NCBI GenBank assembly: GCA_017391185.1
Contig: JAFOZN010000293.1
Location: forward strand, 1-5,318
Length of the DNA stretch: 5,318 nucleotides
Direction of reading: 5' to 3'
Origin: Alistipes sp.
Lineage (GTDB): Bacteria; Bacteroidota; Bacteroidia; Bacteroidales; Rikenellaceae
Position numbers and translations under genes: made by a program. This document shows positions 1-5,318 of this stretch, one piece after another (within the stretch, counting starts at the first letter, position 1; every line of letters starts with the position of its first letter). Under the pieces are notes generated by a model. It was not told the DNA's origin. It made no database searches and worked only from the letters and a program-made list of their open reading frames with translations.

Positions 1-1
1 C

Positions 2-1204
2 ATAACATTTAATTTTACGGGTCTGCCTATTGTATCAATAAGAACCAAAAATGGAGGCGATATTGTAAGTAAGTATTATTGGGTTGATGCGACTATATCA
101 ATCAATGGTGGTACAGAGTTCGAGAGCCTTGATCTTACTAATATACAGGTTTCTGGTCGTGGAAACTCGACATGGTCAGGTAATCCTAAGGATAAAAACC
201 CTTACAAATTTAAGTTTGAGAAGCGTACCGAGGTGCTTGGTATGCCTAAGCATAAGCGTTGGGTGTTGTTGGCCAATAAGATGGATAAGACCATGCTTCG
301 CAACGATATTGCTTTCTTCTTGGGTAAGCAGACATCGTTGGGCTGGACTCCTAAGGGTTATCACGTAGAATTGGTACTTAATGGTAAGCATAAGGGAAAT
401 TACTATCTCTGCGAGCAGATTCGTATTGATAAGAATCGTGTGAATATCAACGAGATGAAACCTAAGGCAGAGCTTACAGATGCAGATGATATCACAGGAG
501 GATATTTGCTTGAGATGGATACCTATTGGGATGAGCAGTATAAATTCAGGTCTAATATCGCAGTGCCATCAAATGGTGATGCAGGGGGAAATACTATGTA
601 CACTCTTCCAATTAATGTGAAAGCTCCCGATGCTGATGATATGAGTAGCAAGCAATTTGCATATATCCAAAAGTATTTCCACGAAGCAGAGACTGCGCTA
701 TATAGCAAAAATTGGTTGGATCCTGCTACGGGTTATAAGAACTATTATGATATTCAGTCTTTCATAGATCTGTATTTAGTATCGGAGTTGATCTATCACC
801 ACGAGTGGAAGTGGCCTAAGAGTACGTATCTCCACAAAGATAAGGGTGGTAAGCTCGTGGCTGGTCCTATGTGGGATTATGATTATGATACTTTCACTAA
901 GCGCAAGGAGTGGTATTGCCGAAAATTTATGTGGTATCCACGCTTTTTAGAGGACCCAGAGTTTAAGGCACTTTTGAAAGAGCGTTGGAGAGTGCTTTAT
1001 CCTAAGTTCCGTACAGCTATTGCATATATGTCTAAGATGAAGGCCAAACTTGCTCCATCGGCAGAGAAAAATTATGCAATTTGGACTAATTTCAGTGGTC
1101 CTAACGGTGAGGGTGGCTTTACATTCGAGCAAGCTGTTGATAAGATTCAGGATCGTTTCACTGAGCGTATAGAGTGGCTTAATTCAGAGATTCCTAATCT
1201 GTAA
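2..1204 (+). CDS. CotH-family protein (spore-coat CotH kinase-like), 5'-truncated
   Basis: The frame is open from the first bases of the window to a TAA at 1202-1204, giving 400 residues; the true start lies upstream. Counting from the first full codon, CotH hallmarks run in order: GRGNSTW (52-58) followed by a basic strand (PYKFKF), WVLLANKMDKTMLRN (87-101), GNYYLCEQIRI (132-142), GGYLLEMD (166-173), ELIYHHEWKWPKSTYLHKD (262-280) and GPMWDYD (288-294). The CotH family has an atypical protein-kinase fold; B. subtilis CotH phosphorylates spore-coat proteins. Bacteroidota are not spore formers, and their copies are usually exported proteins of unknown substrate. WDYD probably supplies the metal-binding Asp of the kinase site. 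About 40 residues before GRGNSTW look like the beta-rich lead-in usual in these proteins; any signal peptide or Ig-like domain is off-window. No clear terminator follows. The family call is firm, kinase activity is inferred. Confidence 0.87.
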   Translation: MTFNFTGLPIVSIRTKNGGDIVSKYYWVDATISINGGTEFESLDLTNIQVSGRGNSTWSGNPKDKNPYKFKFEKRTEVLGMPKHKRWVLLANKMDKTMLRNDIAFFLGKQTSLGWTPKGYHVELVLNGKHKGNYYLCEQIRIDKNRVNINEMKPKAELTDADDITGGYLLEMDTYWDEQYKFRSNIAVPSNGDAGGNTMYTLPINVKAPDADDMSSKQFAYIQKYFHEAETALYSKNWLDPATGYKNYYDIQSFIDLYLVSELIYHHEWKWPKSTYLHKDKGGKLVAGPMWDYDYDTFTKRKEWYCRKFMWYPRFLEDPEFKALLKERWRVLYPKFRTAIAYMSKMKAKLAPSAEKNYAIWTNFSGPNGEGGFTFEQAVDKIQDRFTERIEWLNSEIPNL

Positions 1205-1240
1205 TATAGCTCATAGAGAGAGTTACAATCTAACCCCTAT

Positions 1241-1271
1241 TTTGTATATTTAGAGGAATATTGTATCTTTG
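1241..1271 (+). promoter_or_regulatory. Bacteroidota-type promoter of obg
   Basis: A TTTG box at 1241-1244 is separated by 19 nt from TATCTTTG at 1264-1271. This matches the known Bacteroidota sigma-ABfr pattern of a -33 TTTG/TTG and a -7 TAnnTTTG with about 19-21 nt between them. Transcription should start a few bases after 1271, giving a leader of roughly 45-50 nt before the obg start at 1324. It is the best promoter match in the window and implies that obg is transcribed independently of the CotH-like gene. Confidence 0.8.
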
Positions 1272-1273
1272 CA

Positions 1274-1290
1274 CGCTCTTTTTAAGGGCG
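1274..1290 (+). other. Hairpin at the predicted 5' end of the obg mRNA
   Basis: CGCTCTT (1274-1280) and AAGGGCG (1284-1290) pair as a 7-bp stem, with one T-G wobble, around a TTT loop. It starts three bases after the -7 element, so it would occupy the first bases of the obg transcript. It is too far from the start codon (33 nt) to cover the ribosome site, and no T-run follows, so it is not a terminator. A 5'-end stem could protect the mRNA from decay; this role is inferred. Confidence 0.5.
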
Positions 1291-1323
1291 TAAGACGAAA
1301 ATTTATATATAAGATAGAAATTT

Positions 1324-2337
1324 ATGGCAGGATCAAACTTTGTAGATTATGTGAAGATATTTGCCCGTTCGGGACATGGTGGCGCAGGCTCAAGCCACTT
1401 CCGTAGGGAGAAATTCGTTGCATTCGGTGGCCCCGATGGAGGTGATGGAGGCAAGGGAGGTAGCATAATTTTGCAGGGTGATCGCCAATATTGGACTCTT
1501 ATCCACCTCAAATATCAGCGTCACCAATTTGCAGAGGATGGCGAGGGAGGCCATGGAGCTCGTTCTTCGGGTAAGGATGCTCCCGATATTGTGATTCCTG
1601 TGCCATTGGGAACTGTCGCTCGCCGTATTGTTGAGCAGGAGGATGGTACTCAGAGTATAGAGTATGTTGGTGAGGTGACCGAACATGGTGATCGTCTGGT
1701 GCTCCTGAAGGGAGGTCGTGGCGGACTCGGAAACTGGCACTTTAAGAGTGCTACTAACCAAGCACCACGTTATTCTCAGCCTGGTGAGGAGGGCGATGAA
1801 GGTGCCTTTATTTTGGAGTTGAAGGTCTTGGCCGATGTTGGTCTTGTAGGCTTCCCTAATGCTGGTAAGAGTACGCTTTTGTCGGTTGTGTCGGCTGCTA
1901 AGCCTAAAATCGCCAATTATGCCTTTACTACTCTGGAGCCAAATTTGGGTATCGTAGAGGTGCGCGATCATAAATCTTTCGTTATGGCCGATATCCCTGG
2001 TATCATCGAAGGTGCACATGAAGGTAAGGGACTCGGAACTCGTTTCTTGCGTCATATTGAGCGTAATTCTGTTCTGCTATTTATGGTGCCTGCCGATAGC
2101 GATGATATTGCCAAAGATTATGAGATTTTGCTCGGAGAGCTTACGCAGTATAACCCCGAATTGTTGGATAAAGAGCGTCTGTTGGCAATCACCAAGTGTG
2201 ATATGTTGGATGATGAGCTTATCGAAGAGATGAAGGCTCATTTGCCAGAGGGTATTGCTTCGGTGTTTATCTCATCTGTTTCGGGCTTAAATATCACGCG
2301 TCTAAAGGATATGCTTTGGGAGGCATTGCAACATTAG
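1324..2337 (+). CDS. obg: Obg/CgtA GTPase, 50S ribosome assembly factor
   Basis: A complete 337-residue Obg, the essential cytoplasmic GTPase that binds the 50S subunit during late assembly and links GTP/ppGpp levels to growth. Residues 1-158 are the glycine-rich Obg fold ([36 protein letters not shown]). The G domain follows: G1 GFPNAGKST (176-184), G2 FTTLEPN (201-207), G3 DIPG (223-226) with the usual [13 protein letters not shown] run, G4 TKCD (290-293) where most GTPases have NKxD, and G5 SSVSG (317-321). The protein ends about 16 residues after G5, so the C-terminal OCT domain of B. subtilis Obg and the acidic tail of E. coli CgtA are absent, giving a two-domain form. The ATG start gives the conserved FVDYVKI opening; the A/T-rich leader has no Shine-Dalgarno, normal for Bacteroidota. 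It has its own promoter, and a strong hairpin follows 22 nt after the stop. Confidence 0.98.
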   Translation: MAGSNFVDYVKIFARSGHGGAGSSHFRREKFVAFGGPDGGDGGKGGSIILQGDRQYWTLIHLKYQRHQFAEDGEGGHGARSSGKDAPDIVIPVPLGTVARRIVEQEDGTQSIEYVGEVTEHGDRLVLLKGGRGGLGNWHFKSATNQAPRYSQPGEEGDEGAFILELKVLADVGLVGFPNAGKSTLLSVVSAAKPKIANYAFTTLEPNLGIVEVRDHKSFVMADIPGIIEGAHEGKGLGTRFLRHIERNSVLLFMVPADSDDIAKDYEILLGELTQYNPELLDKERLLAITKCDMLDDELIEEMKAHLPEGIASVFISSVSGLNITRLKDMLWEALQH

Positions 2338-2359
2338 ACTTGATGAGAAATTATAAAGG

Positions 2360-2396
2360 CAGGACTAATCTTCACACGAGATTAGTCCTGTTTTTA
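2360..2396. terminator. Bidirectional intrinsic terminator between obg and the lipoprotein pair
   Basis: CAGGACTAATC (2360-2370) and GATTAGTCCTG (2380-2390) form a perfect 11-bp stem around a 9-nt loop. On the plus strand it is followed at once by TTTTTATTT, a good terminator tail for obg. On the minus strand the stem is followed by CCTTTATAAT, a weaker T-tract that can still end the lipoprotein mRNA. The two genes converge here with only 56 bp between them. The plus-strand T-tract overlaps the minus-strand stop codon (2394-2396), so one structure serves both genes. Confidence 0.85.
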
Positions 2397-3173
2397 TTTG
2401 CGAAAGAATATATTATGCTGGATGATTCTTATTACGGGTTGCTGATCAATAGTTTCCACTATTCCGCAAATCTCACCATAGCCTGATGGTATAGTCTCGC
2501 CTCTATAGTCACAATGTTGTGAGGTATATATGCCTATCTTGTTTGTATCTTTGTCTTTGGCGTAGCGTATGGTGTCCGTGTATTCATCTTTCGAGGAGTC
2601 TTTATCGCACCAACTCTTGCCTGCATCCTCAAACTCTACATCCTTTATTGCTACGAAATTTCCCGCCATAAGGCTTGTTATCTCCTTGATGTTAATAGCC
2701 TTAGGCTTTATGGATTGTGGGTTGCCTTTGTCGATAAGAATATACCGTGCAATGTTTTGCTGACTTATCCGCTCTACACGATACCCATCGTTGGATCTTT
2801 CGCCCAAAGTCACTCTGCCACTTACAAAGCCTAATTGCAGTCCACTACAATTAATAGTAACGTGTGCTGAAATAGGAAAACGTGTTGCGCTCTGAGCCTC
2901 ATCTATTGCTATCACAATACCACCGCTCTGATCAGCTATCACTATCTCCTTGATATACTCAGAATAGAGGTCGTTGGCGATGACATATCCTTCGATTGTT
3001 ATATCATCGCTGATTCGATACGAATTTCCCTTTAGGAGAGTTTTCAGATGAGCAATAGATATTTTACCTATTGGCTCGCTGTCGAAATTCCCAATCTCTT
3101 GGCTTTCGCACCCTACAAAGAGGAGTAACAGGCAAAAAATGATGCTATTTTTGAGGTATGCAGTCATCTTCAT
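2394..3173 (-). CDS. DUF5689-like lipoprotein, second gene of the pair
   Basis: A 259-residue predicted lipoprotein. Basic start (MKMTAYLK), hydrophobic stretch IIFCLLLLFVG, then Cys22 in the lipobox FVGC; the mature protein would be lipid-anchored at Cys22. The body resembles DUF5689, a Bacteroidota domain thought to contain OB-like beta barrels, of unknown function: ISDDITIEGYVIAND (54-68), IADQSGGIVIAID (79-91), VTINCSG (105-111), INIKEI (160-165), GNFVAIKDVEF (171-181). It matches the upstream protein along almost its whole length, so the two are paralogs. The start at 3173 lies inside the end of the upstream gene, a 29-bp overlap; Met3 (3167) is an alternative start and still overlaps. 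No Shine-Dalgarno is visible, so translation may be coupled to the upstream gene. After Cys22 the residues are ESQEIGNFDSE, with no clear surface-export signal of the K-(D/E)2 type. No catalytic motif is seen. The lipoprotein call is firm; the domain name is from pattern memory. Confidence 0.8.
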   Translation of the reverse strand: MKMTAYLKNSIIFCLLLLFVGCESQEIGNFDSEPIGKISIAHLKTLLKGNSYRISDDITIEGYVIANDLYSEYIKEIVIADQSGGIVIAIDEAQSATRFPISAHVTINCSGLQLGFVSGRVTLGERSNDGYRVERISQQNIARYILIDKGNPQSIKPKAINIKEITSLMAGNFVAIKDVEFEDAGKSWCDKDSSKDEYTDTIRYAKDKDTNKIGIYTSQHCDYRGETIPSGYGEICGIVETIDQQPVIRIIQHNIFFRK

Positions 3174-3936
3174 CTATGAGTTTAATCATAAACATATCCT
3201 TACCATCGGCTTTGCCATATTGTAATATGCCGTTTATAACAACCTCTTGAGTAGGCACTTCACTATCTGCAAAATCGGCATATTCTGATGTATATACAGC
3301 GATGGTCTCTTCGGCCTTGTTTGTGAAGAAGTTATATCCTCTCCATGTCCCATTTTCGTTTACGCCCCAGCCTCCTGAGTGTTCTTGTGTCGAGAGCCTA
3401 AGTCCATAGATGCTGACTAAAGTCCCACACATATCCAATCTTAAGTCTTTGATATTTACAGGCTTTGGCGCGATCTGGCGATTTATGTCATATCTTGTGA
3501 TGTGCTTATCAAGCATGATGCGTGAAGAAAAGTATTCAGTGGGGTAGATACTTTGTTCAGATGCGGGTAATCCGACCTGCAAAGTCTCATAATCCTTGGC
3601 CAATGTGCAGCCACTCAGATTTATGGTGATATAATATCCCATAGGGTAAATCCTATGCAGATCGTATAATCCAGCCATGACCTCTATGCCTGCCGTACCA
3701 TCCTCGATGCAGAAGGTTTTATAGAAATTCCCGCTGCTATCATCCGTTGTGACATATCCACCTATAGTGAGATTCTCTTTGATGTGTAGCGGTTTATCCT
3801 TTACGGCATTATGAAGCGTGAGTATGGAGATGTTTGTAGCTTCGAGCGAGGGCTCATTGATGGGTGGCTCATCGAAATTTCGACATCCGATGAGCGACAA
3901 ACCTACGATTAATATGCTCCAAAACCATCTTCTCAT
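3145..3936 (-). CDS. DUF5689-like lipoprotein, first gene of the pair
   Basis: A 263-residue predicted lipoprotein. MRRWFWS, a hydrophobic core (ILIVGLSLIG) and Cys18 in the lipobox LIGC form a signal-peptidase II site, followed by RNFDEPP, an Asp/Glu/Pro-rich linker common in such Bacteroidota lipoproteins. The DUF5689-like body begins near residue 36: LHIKENLTIGGYVTTDD (50-66), SGNFYKTFCIEDGTAGIEV (68-86), YYITINLSG (101-109), then a second beta-rich half with VNIKDL (160-165), GTLVSIYGL (171-179) and an IAVYTSEYADF segment (212-222). The downstream paralog matches nearly block by block; its end corresponds at IGIYTSQHCDY. The main difference is a Gly/Trp/Asn-rich loop here (about 188-203, GGWGVNENGTWRGYNF). 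Role unknown: probably a structural or ligand-binding envelope protein, since no catalytic motif is seen. It heads a two-gene operon whose -7 element lies only 4 bp before the ATG. ArgS is divergent across a 174-bp gap and shows no functional link. Confidence 0.82.
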   Translation of the reverse strand: MRRWFWSILIVGLSLIGCRNFDEPPINEPSLEATNISILTLHNAVKDKPLHIKENLTIGGYVTTDDSSGNFYKTFCIEDGTAGIEVMAGLYDLHRIYPMGYYITINLSGCTLAKDYETLQVGLPASEQSIYPTEYFSSRIMLDKHITRYDINRQIAPKPVNIKDLRLDMCGTLVSIYGLRLSTQEHSGGWGVNENGTWRGYNFFTNKAEETIAVYTSEYADFADSEVPTQEVVINGILQYGKADGKDMFMIKLIDEDDCIPQK

Positions 3937-3940
3937 ATCA

Positions 3941-3957
3941 CAAAGATAATATATTTG
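3941..3957. repeat. 17-nt near-palindrome carrying opposing -7 elements
   Basis: Positions 3941-3957 read CAAAGATAATATATTTG; seven of the eight base pairs around the central A are complementary, with one mismatch (G3945/A3953). One strand gives TATCTTTG, the -7 of the lipoprotein operon; the other gives TATATTTG (3950-3957), which also fits TAnnTTTG and points to argS. The plus-strand copy has no -33 box at the right distance. It may be a weak divergent promoter, a regulator site over the promoter, or a by-product of A/T-rich promoter sequence. Confidence 0.5.
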
Positions 3958-3972
3958 CCCCTCTTAGCTAAA
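3941..3972 (-). promoter_or_regulatory. Promoter of the lipoprotein pair, probably giving a leaderless mRNA
   Basis: Read on the minus strand, TATCTTTG (3948 down to 3941) matches the Bacteroidota -7 consensus exactly and is the same octamer as in the obg promoter. About 19 nt upstream is TTTAG (3972-3968), a weak stand-in for the -33 TTTG. Only four bases (TGAT) separate the -7 element from the ATG at 3936-3934. A start site at the normal distance would fall on or next to the A of the ATG, giving a transcript with essentially no leader. The -7 element is clear; its use is inferred. Confidence 0.6.
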
Positions 3973-4004
3973 ATTTGCGCTCCAAAAAGTTATTTGTCGT
4001 TGGG

Positions 4005-4039
4005 TTTAGAGGTAAATTCGCCGAAAAATATTAATTTTG
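4005..4039 (+). promoter_or_regulatory. Candidate promoter of argS
   Basis: TAATTTTG at 4032-4039 fits the Bacteroidota -7 consensus TAnnTTTG. The only -33-like box is TTTA (4005-4008), 23 nt upstream, an imperfect sequence at slightly long spacing. Transcription would start around 4044, leaving a leader of about 65 nt. It is the best plus-strand candidate in the divergent gap, ahead of TATATTTG at 3950-3957, but clearly weaker than the obg promoter. Confidence 0.5.
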
Positions 4040-4051
4040 TAAGCGATTTTG

Positions 4052-4070
4052 CCTATGTGTTTTCGATAGG
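4052..4070 (+). other. Small hairpin in the argS leader
   Basis: CCTAT (4052-4056) pairs with ATAGG (4066-4070) around a 9-nt loop (GTGTTTTCG). After a G/A mismatch, TT/AA can extend the stem slightly. It would lie just after the predicted argS transcription start. There is no T-run, no leader peptide and no T-box-like layout, so I read it as a minor leader structure. A 5-bp stem can occur by chance. Confidence 0.25.
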
Positions 4071-4110
4071 AAAGTTTAATAAGAAAAATAAGAATAAAAC
4101 AATATATCAA

Positions 4111-5318
4111 ATGAGTGCTGAAAAATTCATTTCACAAGTTGTAGCCTCTTCGGTTGAGGCTCTTTATGGTGCAGTTGATTCTGCACAGTTGCAGATCCAG
4201 AAGACTCGTAAGGAGTTTGAGGGTGATTATACCCTTGTCACTTTCCCATTGCTTAAGATGAGCCGTAAATCTCCTGAGGCTACCGCAACAGAGATTGGTG
4301 AGCATATTGTGGCAAATTGCGAGCAGGTAAGTGCGTTTAATGTTATCAAGGGTTTTTTGAATCTTCAGTTGGCTCCATCATTCTGGGCTGATCGTTTTGC
4401 AGCAGCAGTAGAGGATGAGAACTTCGGTTTTGGCGCACCAACCAATCGTACCATCATGATTGAGTACTCTTCGCCTAATACCAATAAGCCACTCCACTTG
4501 GGCCATATCCGTAACAACCTTTTGGGTTATTCTGTTGCTCAGATTTTAAAGGCTAATGGTCACAATGTAATCAAGGTGAACTTGGTGAATGACCGTGGTA
4601 TCCACATCTGTAAATCTATGCTTGCTTGGCAGCTCTATGGCGGTGGCGAGACTCCAGAGTCGTCAGGTATGAAGGGCGATCACTTGGTAGGTAAGTACTA
4701 CGTAGAGTTTGATAAGCACTATAAGGCTCAGATTAAGGAGCTCGTAGAGGGCGGTATGAGCGAGGACGAGGCTAAGAAGAAGGCTCCTATTATGCTTTCA
4801 GCGCAGGAGATGTTGCGTAAGTGGGAGGCCAAGGATCCAGAGGTTTATGAGCTTTGGCAGCGCATGAACGGTTGGGTTTACGAGGGCTTCGATGTGACAT
4901 ATAAGGCTTTGGGCGTTGATTTCGATAAGGTATATTATGAGTCTGAGACCTATCTTTTGGGTAAAAGCTTGGTGCAGGATGGTTTGGACAAGGGCGTATT
5001 CTTCCGTAAGGAGGATAACTCCGTATGGATTGACCTTGAGTCAGATGGCCTGGATCAGAAACTTCTGCTTCGTGGCGATGGCACATCAGTATATATGACT
5101 CAGGACTTGGGTACTGCTCTTAGCCGATTCGAGGAGAATAAGCTCGATGATATGATCTATGTTGTGGGTAATGAGCAGAACTACCATTTCCAGGTGCTGA
5201 AGCTCGTGCTGAAGAAGTTGGGCTACGAGTGGAGCGACAACATATACCACCTCTCATACGGTATGGTGGAGCTTCCCGAGGGTAAGATGAAGTCACGCGA
5301 GGGAACTGTTGTCGATGC
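4111..5318 (+). CDS. argS: Arginyl-tRNA synthetase, 3'-truncated
   Basis: The first 402 codons of class I arginyl-tRNA synthetase, which charges tRNA-Arg with arginine using ATP in the cytoplasm; the frame runs off the window. The ArgS-specific N-terminal domain that contacts the tRNA D-loop covers about residues 1-90 (FEGDYTLVTFPLLKMSRKSPE is a typical Bacteroidota version of it). The Rossmann catalytic core follows: EYSSPNTNKPLHLGHIRNN (119-137), with HLGH (129-132) as the HIGH signature, then VNLVNDRGIHICKS (156-169), MTQDLGTA (329-336), YVVGNEQNYHFQ (350-361) and LSYGMVELPEGKMKSREG (381-398), with KMKS (392-395) in place of KMSKS. The missing part, about 190-200 residues by family length, should hold the helical anticodon-binding (DALR) domain. 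The ATG at 4111 follows an A-rich leader without Shine-Dalgarno, as expected for Bacteroidota, and places the domain at normal length. Nothing in the visible part looks damaged. Confidence 0.98.
   Translation, partial: MSAEKFISQVVASSVEALYGAVDSAQLQIQKTRKEFEGDYTLVTFPLLKMSRKSPEATATEIGEHIVANCEQVSAFNVIKGFLNLQLAPSFWADRFAAAVEDENFGFGAPTNRTIMIEYSSPNTNKPLHLGHIRNNLLGYSVAQILKANGHNVIKVNLVNDRGIHICKSMLAWQLYGGGETPESSGMKGDHLVGKYYVEFDKHYKAQIKELVEGGMSEDEAKKKAPIMLSAQEMLRKWEAKDPEVYELWQRMNGWVYEGFDVTYKALGVDFDKVYYESETYLLGKSLVQDGLDKGVFFRKEDNSVWIDLESDGLDQKLLLRGDGTSVYMTQDLGTALSRFEENKLDDMIYVVGNEQNYHFQVLKLVLKKLGYEWSDNIYHLSYGMVELPEGKMKSREGTVVD

Noticed and set aside
84..391. Short frames on both strands over the start of the CotH-like gene
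   Set aside because: The CotH frame is open and carries the GRGNSTW motif through this stretch, so the other frames are shadows.
1221..1236. Possible hairpin after the CotH-like gene (GTTA...TAAC) as a terminator
   Set aside because: Only 4 bp of A/T-rich stem and no proper T-run following; too weak to call.
1390..2055. A 221-codon open frame on the minus strand inside obg
   Set aside because: It lies wholly antisense to a clearly real, conserved GTPase gene. Its translation resembles no protein I recognise and has no visible domain; long antisense frames are common opposite genes with biased codon use.
3950..3957. TATATTTG as the main argS promoter
   Set aside because: It fits the -7 consensus but has no TTTG-like box 19-21 nt upstream and would give a leader of about 150 nt; TAATTTTG at 4032-4039 is the better candidate.
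1249..4012. The octamer TTTAGAGG occurs in both the obg promoter (1249-1256) and the argS upstream region (4005-4012)
   Set aside because: It sits at different distances from the -7 elements (7 versus 19 nt), so it is not a shared positional element, and an 8-nt match in A/T-rich DNA is expected by chance.
4040..4110. T-box, riboswitch or leader-peptide attenuator in the argS leader
   Set aside because: The leader is only about 65 nt, has no T-box sequence, no terminator hairpin and no short frame rich in Arg codons; only a 5-bp stem is seen.
4790..5086. A 98-codon minus-strand frame and a 60-codon plus-strand frame within argS
   Set aside because: Both lie inside the strongly conserved argS catalytic core in other frames. 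The minus-strand product is rich in Pro, Arg and His, typical of an antisense shadow.

Overview
The window reads as chromosomal DNA from a member of Bacteroidales, genus not determinable by eye. Four things point there: promoters of the Bacteroidota TAnnTTTG (-7) type, A/T-rich leaders without Shine-Dalgarno sequences, lipoproteins of the Bacteroidota-specific DUF5689 type, and an Obg GTPase that ends right after its G domain. It holds two housekeeping genes, one CotH-family gene and a pair of lipoprotein genes. No RNA gene, insertion sequence, CRISPR array or phage gene was seen.

Layout, left to right. (1) Positions 2-1204, plus strand: the C-terminal 400 codons of a CotH-like protein kinase-fold protein, whose start lies outside the window. 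(2) Positions 1205-1323: a gap holding a near-consensus Bacteroidota promoter and a hairpin at the predicted mRNA 5' end. (3) Positions 1324-2337: obg, complete. (4) Positions 2338-2393: a convergent gap filled by a strong hairpin that can serve as a shared bidirectional terminator. (5) Positions 2394-3936, minus strand: two overlapping genes for paralogous DUF5689-like lipoproteins, transcribed from 3936 towards 2394. (6) Positions 3937-4110: a divergent control region with promoter-like elements for both directions, including a 17-nt near-palindrome. (7) Positions 4111-5318, plus strand: the first 402 codons of argS, cut by the window end.

The genes do not form one pathway. Obg (50S ribosome assembly) and ArgS (arginyl-tRNA synthesis) are cytoplasmic translation proteins, each with its own promoter. 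The lipoproteins are predicted to be membrane-anchored on the periplasmic or outer face and have no known function; they form a two-gene operon inserted between the housekeeping genes in the opposite direction. The CotH-like protein may be an exported kinase or kinase-like protein, but its N-terminus, which would show export, is missing.

I see no convincing new multi-gene system. The parts most worth a second look are the overlapping DUF5689 pair, its probably leaderless promoter, and the palindromic arrangement of opposing -7 elements next to it.
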